From contig JAKEHA010000260.1 in the NCBI GenBank assembly GCA_022615275.1, forward strand, positions 1 through 5,457: DNA of 5,457 nucleotides, written 5' to 3'. The DNA is from Candidatus Latescibacterota bacterium. GTDB taxonomy: Bacteria; Krumholzibacteriota; Krumholzibacteriia; WVZY01; JAKEHA01. Each line of letters starts with the position of its first letter. Positions within the stretch are counted from its first letter, which is position 1. The notes beneath the pieces were generated by a model, which saw only the letters and a list, made by a program, of their open reading frames with translations, was not told where the DNA came from and ran no database searches. The translations under genes and the position numbers were made by a program. Positions 4,179-5,457 of this stretch are shown here, one piece after another.

Positions 4179-5457
4179 ATGAATGCGGCCGTCCTGCTGA
4201 GCATCCTTTATGGCGAGTTGCGTGGATACCATCGCCGGTCGATTCGACGACGCGTCGACGCCAACCAGCGGCTCTCGCGCGAAGAAATCGCGCGGCTCAA
4301 TGACCGCGGATTCATCGAGCACGTCCATCGCTCGGTCGCGCGCTTTCCCTTCTATGCCGAGCGGGCGAAGGCGCACCGGGGTTCGCTCCCGAAGCCCGGA
4401 GAATCGATCCGCCCGGAAGAACTCCCGGTGTGGACGCGCCACGACCAGCGCGAGTTCTTCGCCCAGCAGGAGCGGCCGCGCGACTCGATGTTCGCGCACC
4501 AGACCAGCGGATCCACCTCGCTGCCGGTTCGTTTCCACATCACGCGCGAGAGCTGGGAATGGCGCAACGCCGTCGTCGACCGCGCATACGCGTGGGCGCA
4601 GGCGGAAGAAGGGCGCAGGAGCCTGTACGTATGGGCGGCGGAGCAGAAGCGGCCCGACCTCGAGCAGAGGATCAAGCACGGCGTCCACATGGCGTTGCAG
4701 CGGCGCGCCCTCTTCGACGCGTTCCAGCAGTTCGGGGACGCCGAGCGCGAGGCGTGCGTTCGGCTCATCAATCGCTTCCGGCCCCACGCGATCGTGGGCT
4801 ACACCGGGCAGTTGGTCGACATCGCGCGTTACGTGCGCGATCACCCGGGGGCGCTCACGTGGAAGGCGAAGACGCTCGTCAACGCGGCCGAGGGGTTGCA
4901 GCCGGGCCAACGCGAGCTGTTACGACAGTACCTGGTGGACGAGGTGTTTCTGTCCTACGGGTGCCGCGAGTTCATGAGCATCGGCATGGAGTGCGAACGC
5001 CACGCCGGCTATCACCTCAATATCGACAATCTGCTCGTGGAAGTGGTCGATGAACGCGGGCAGCCGGTTCCCGCGGGGACCGAAGGCCGGATCGTCGTCA
5101 CCGACTTCCACAACGCGGCCACGCCCTTCATTCGTTACGAGATCGGGGACATCGGCGTCATGGCGCCGCCCGCGGAGCGTTGCGCGTGCGGCAAGCCGTT
5201 TCCAATCCTCGAGTCGGTGGATGGGCGTTTGCAGGATGTCGTGCAGACACCGAATGGACCCGTGAGCGGATTGTATATCACGTACACGATGCGCCAATTC
5301 GACGACTGGATAGAAGGTTACCAGGTGGTTCAGGACGCCAAAGATCGCGTGAAGGTGCGGTTGCTCACGAAGACCGAGTTCACGCCCGAGCGCTTGGCGC
5401 CGGTCGAGGCGCTGCTCAAGAAGAAGCTCGGCGACGCCATGCAGATCGAGTTCGAGC
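4179..5457 (+). CDS. PaaK/CapK-like adenylate-forming enzyme (C-terminus off the window)
   Basis: This belongs to the phenylacetate-CoA ligase branch of the ANL superfamily, which activates carboxylic acids as acyl-adenylates and usually transfers them to CoA. CapK-type members occur in envelope polysaccharide clusters. The first 426 residues are visible; the family is usually about 430-460 long, so little is missing. Motifs are the phosphate loop TSGSTSLPVRF (109-119), the A5 region YGCREFMSIGMEC (260-272) followed by GYHLN, the EGRIVVTDF strand (302-310), TPFIRYEIGD (315-324) with the ribose-binding Asp, the CACGKPFP cysteine pair (335-342), and the hinge DGRLQD (348-353). In A5 the usual Thr/Ser before the Glu is Arg263. 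Substrate and product are unknown. The start is well bounded: an in-frame TAG ends nine bases before the ATG. The Shine-Dalgarno is weak. It is divergent from the cytochrome and has no visible partner in the window. Confidence 0.88.
   Translation, partial: MNAAVLLSILYGELRGYHRRSIRRRVDANQRLSREEIARLNDRGFIEHVHRSVARFPFYAERAKAHRGSLPKPGESIRPEELPVWTRHDQREFFAQQERPRDSMFAHQTSGSTSLPVRFHITRESWEWRNAVVDRAYAWAQAEEGRRSLYVWAAEQKRPDLEQRIKHGVHMALQRRALFDAFQQFGDAEREACVRLINRFRPHAIVGYTGQLVDIARYVRDHPGALTWKAKTLVNAAEGLQPGQRELLRQYLVDEVFLSYGCREFMSIGMECERHAGYHLNIDNLLVEVVDERGQPVPAGTEGRIVVTDFHNAATPFIRYEIGDIGVMAPPAERCACGKPFPILESVDGRLQDVVQTPNGPVSGLYITYTMRQFDDWIEGYQVVQDAKDRVKVRLLTKTEFTPERLAPVEALLKKKLGDAMQIEFE

Noticed and set aside
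4074..4910. N-terminal extension of the cytochrome frame through the neighbouring gene
   Set aside because: The clear Shine-Dalgarno, signal peptide and promoter place the start at 4073; the extension is antisense to the PaaK-like gene and has no export signal.

Overview
The window is ordinary bacterial chromosome with high GC (roughly two thirds by eye). It has six genes: five on the minus strand and one on the plus strand. The gene content is a two-heme cytochrome of the reaction-centre cytochrome c type with a TPR tail, a CzcC-like efflux channel, a GbsR-family regulator and a long-chain prenyl diphosphate synthase. This suggests a free-living, respiring Gram-negative from a high-GC environmental phylum such as Gemmatimonadota, Acidobacteriota or a neighbour. 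That placement is inference, not a database result. I saw no rRNA, tRNA, CRISPR array, insertion sequence or phage gene.

Layout from the left. Positions 1-1072 (minus) hold the N-terminal 357 codons of a TolC/CzcC-type outer-membrane channel that runs off the left edge. Positions 1178-1552 (minus) hold a 124-aa exported cysteine-containing protein, probably an accessory of the same metal-efflux operon. The 105 bases between these two genes are full of inverted repeats. The upstream stop codon and the downstream start region form the two arms of a perfect 9-bp stem, which suggests translational coupling or attenuation. A TATACT box placed only a few bases before the small gene suggests its own, possibly leaderless, promoter.

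Positions 1639-2661 (minus) encode a trans-polyprenyl diphosphate synthase. It lies 10 bases downstream of a GbsR/MarR-type regulator (2672-3187, minus), so the two form a tight operon. Their 130-base leader carries a good sigma-70 promoter (TTGACA, 17 bp, TTTAAA). It is followed at once by a perfect 12-bp palindrome overlapping a second dyad, a convincing candidate autoregulatory operator. The synthase keeps both aspartate-rich motifs but lacks the usual lysine after the second.

Positions 3318-4073 (minus) encode an exported diheme c-type cytochrome with C-terminal TPR repeats. It has its own Shine-Dalgarno and sigma-70-like promoter. Diverging from it on the plus strand, positions 4179-5457 encode a PaaK/CapK-like adenylate-forming enzyme cut by the right edge.

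Functionally the window mixes envelope and respiratory themes: metal efflux, isoprenoid chains for quinones or lipid carriers, and periplasmic electron transfer. The sequence does not show that these three units are co-regulated. The most interesting points are the structured junction before the efflux channel, the regulator-prenyl synthase pair with its operator, and the missing lysine in that synthase.
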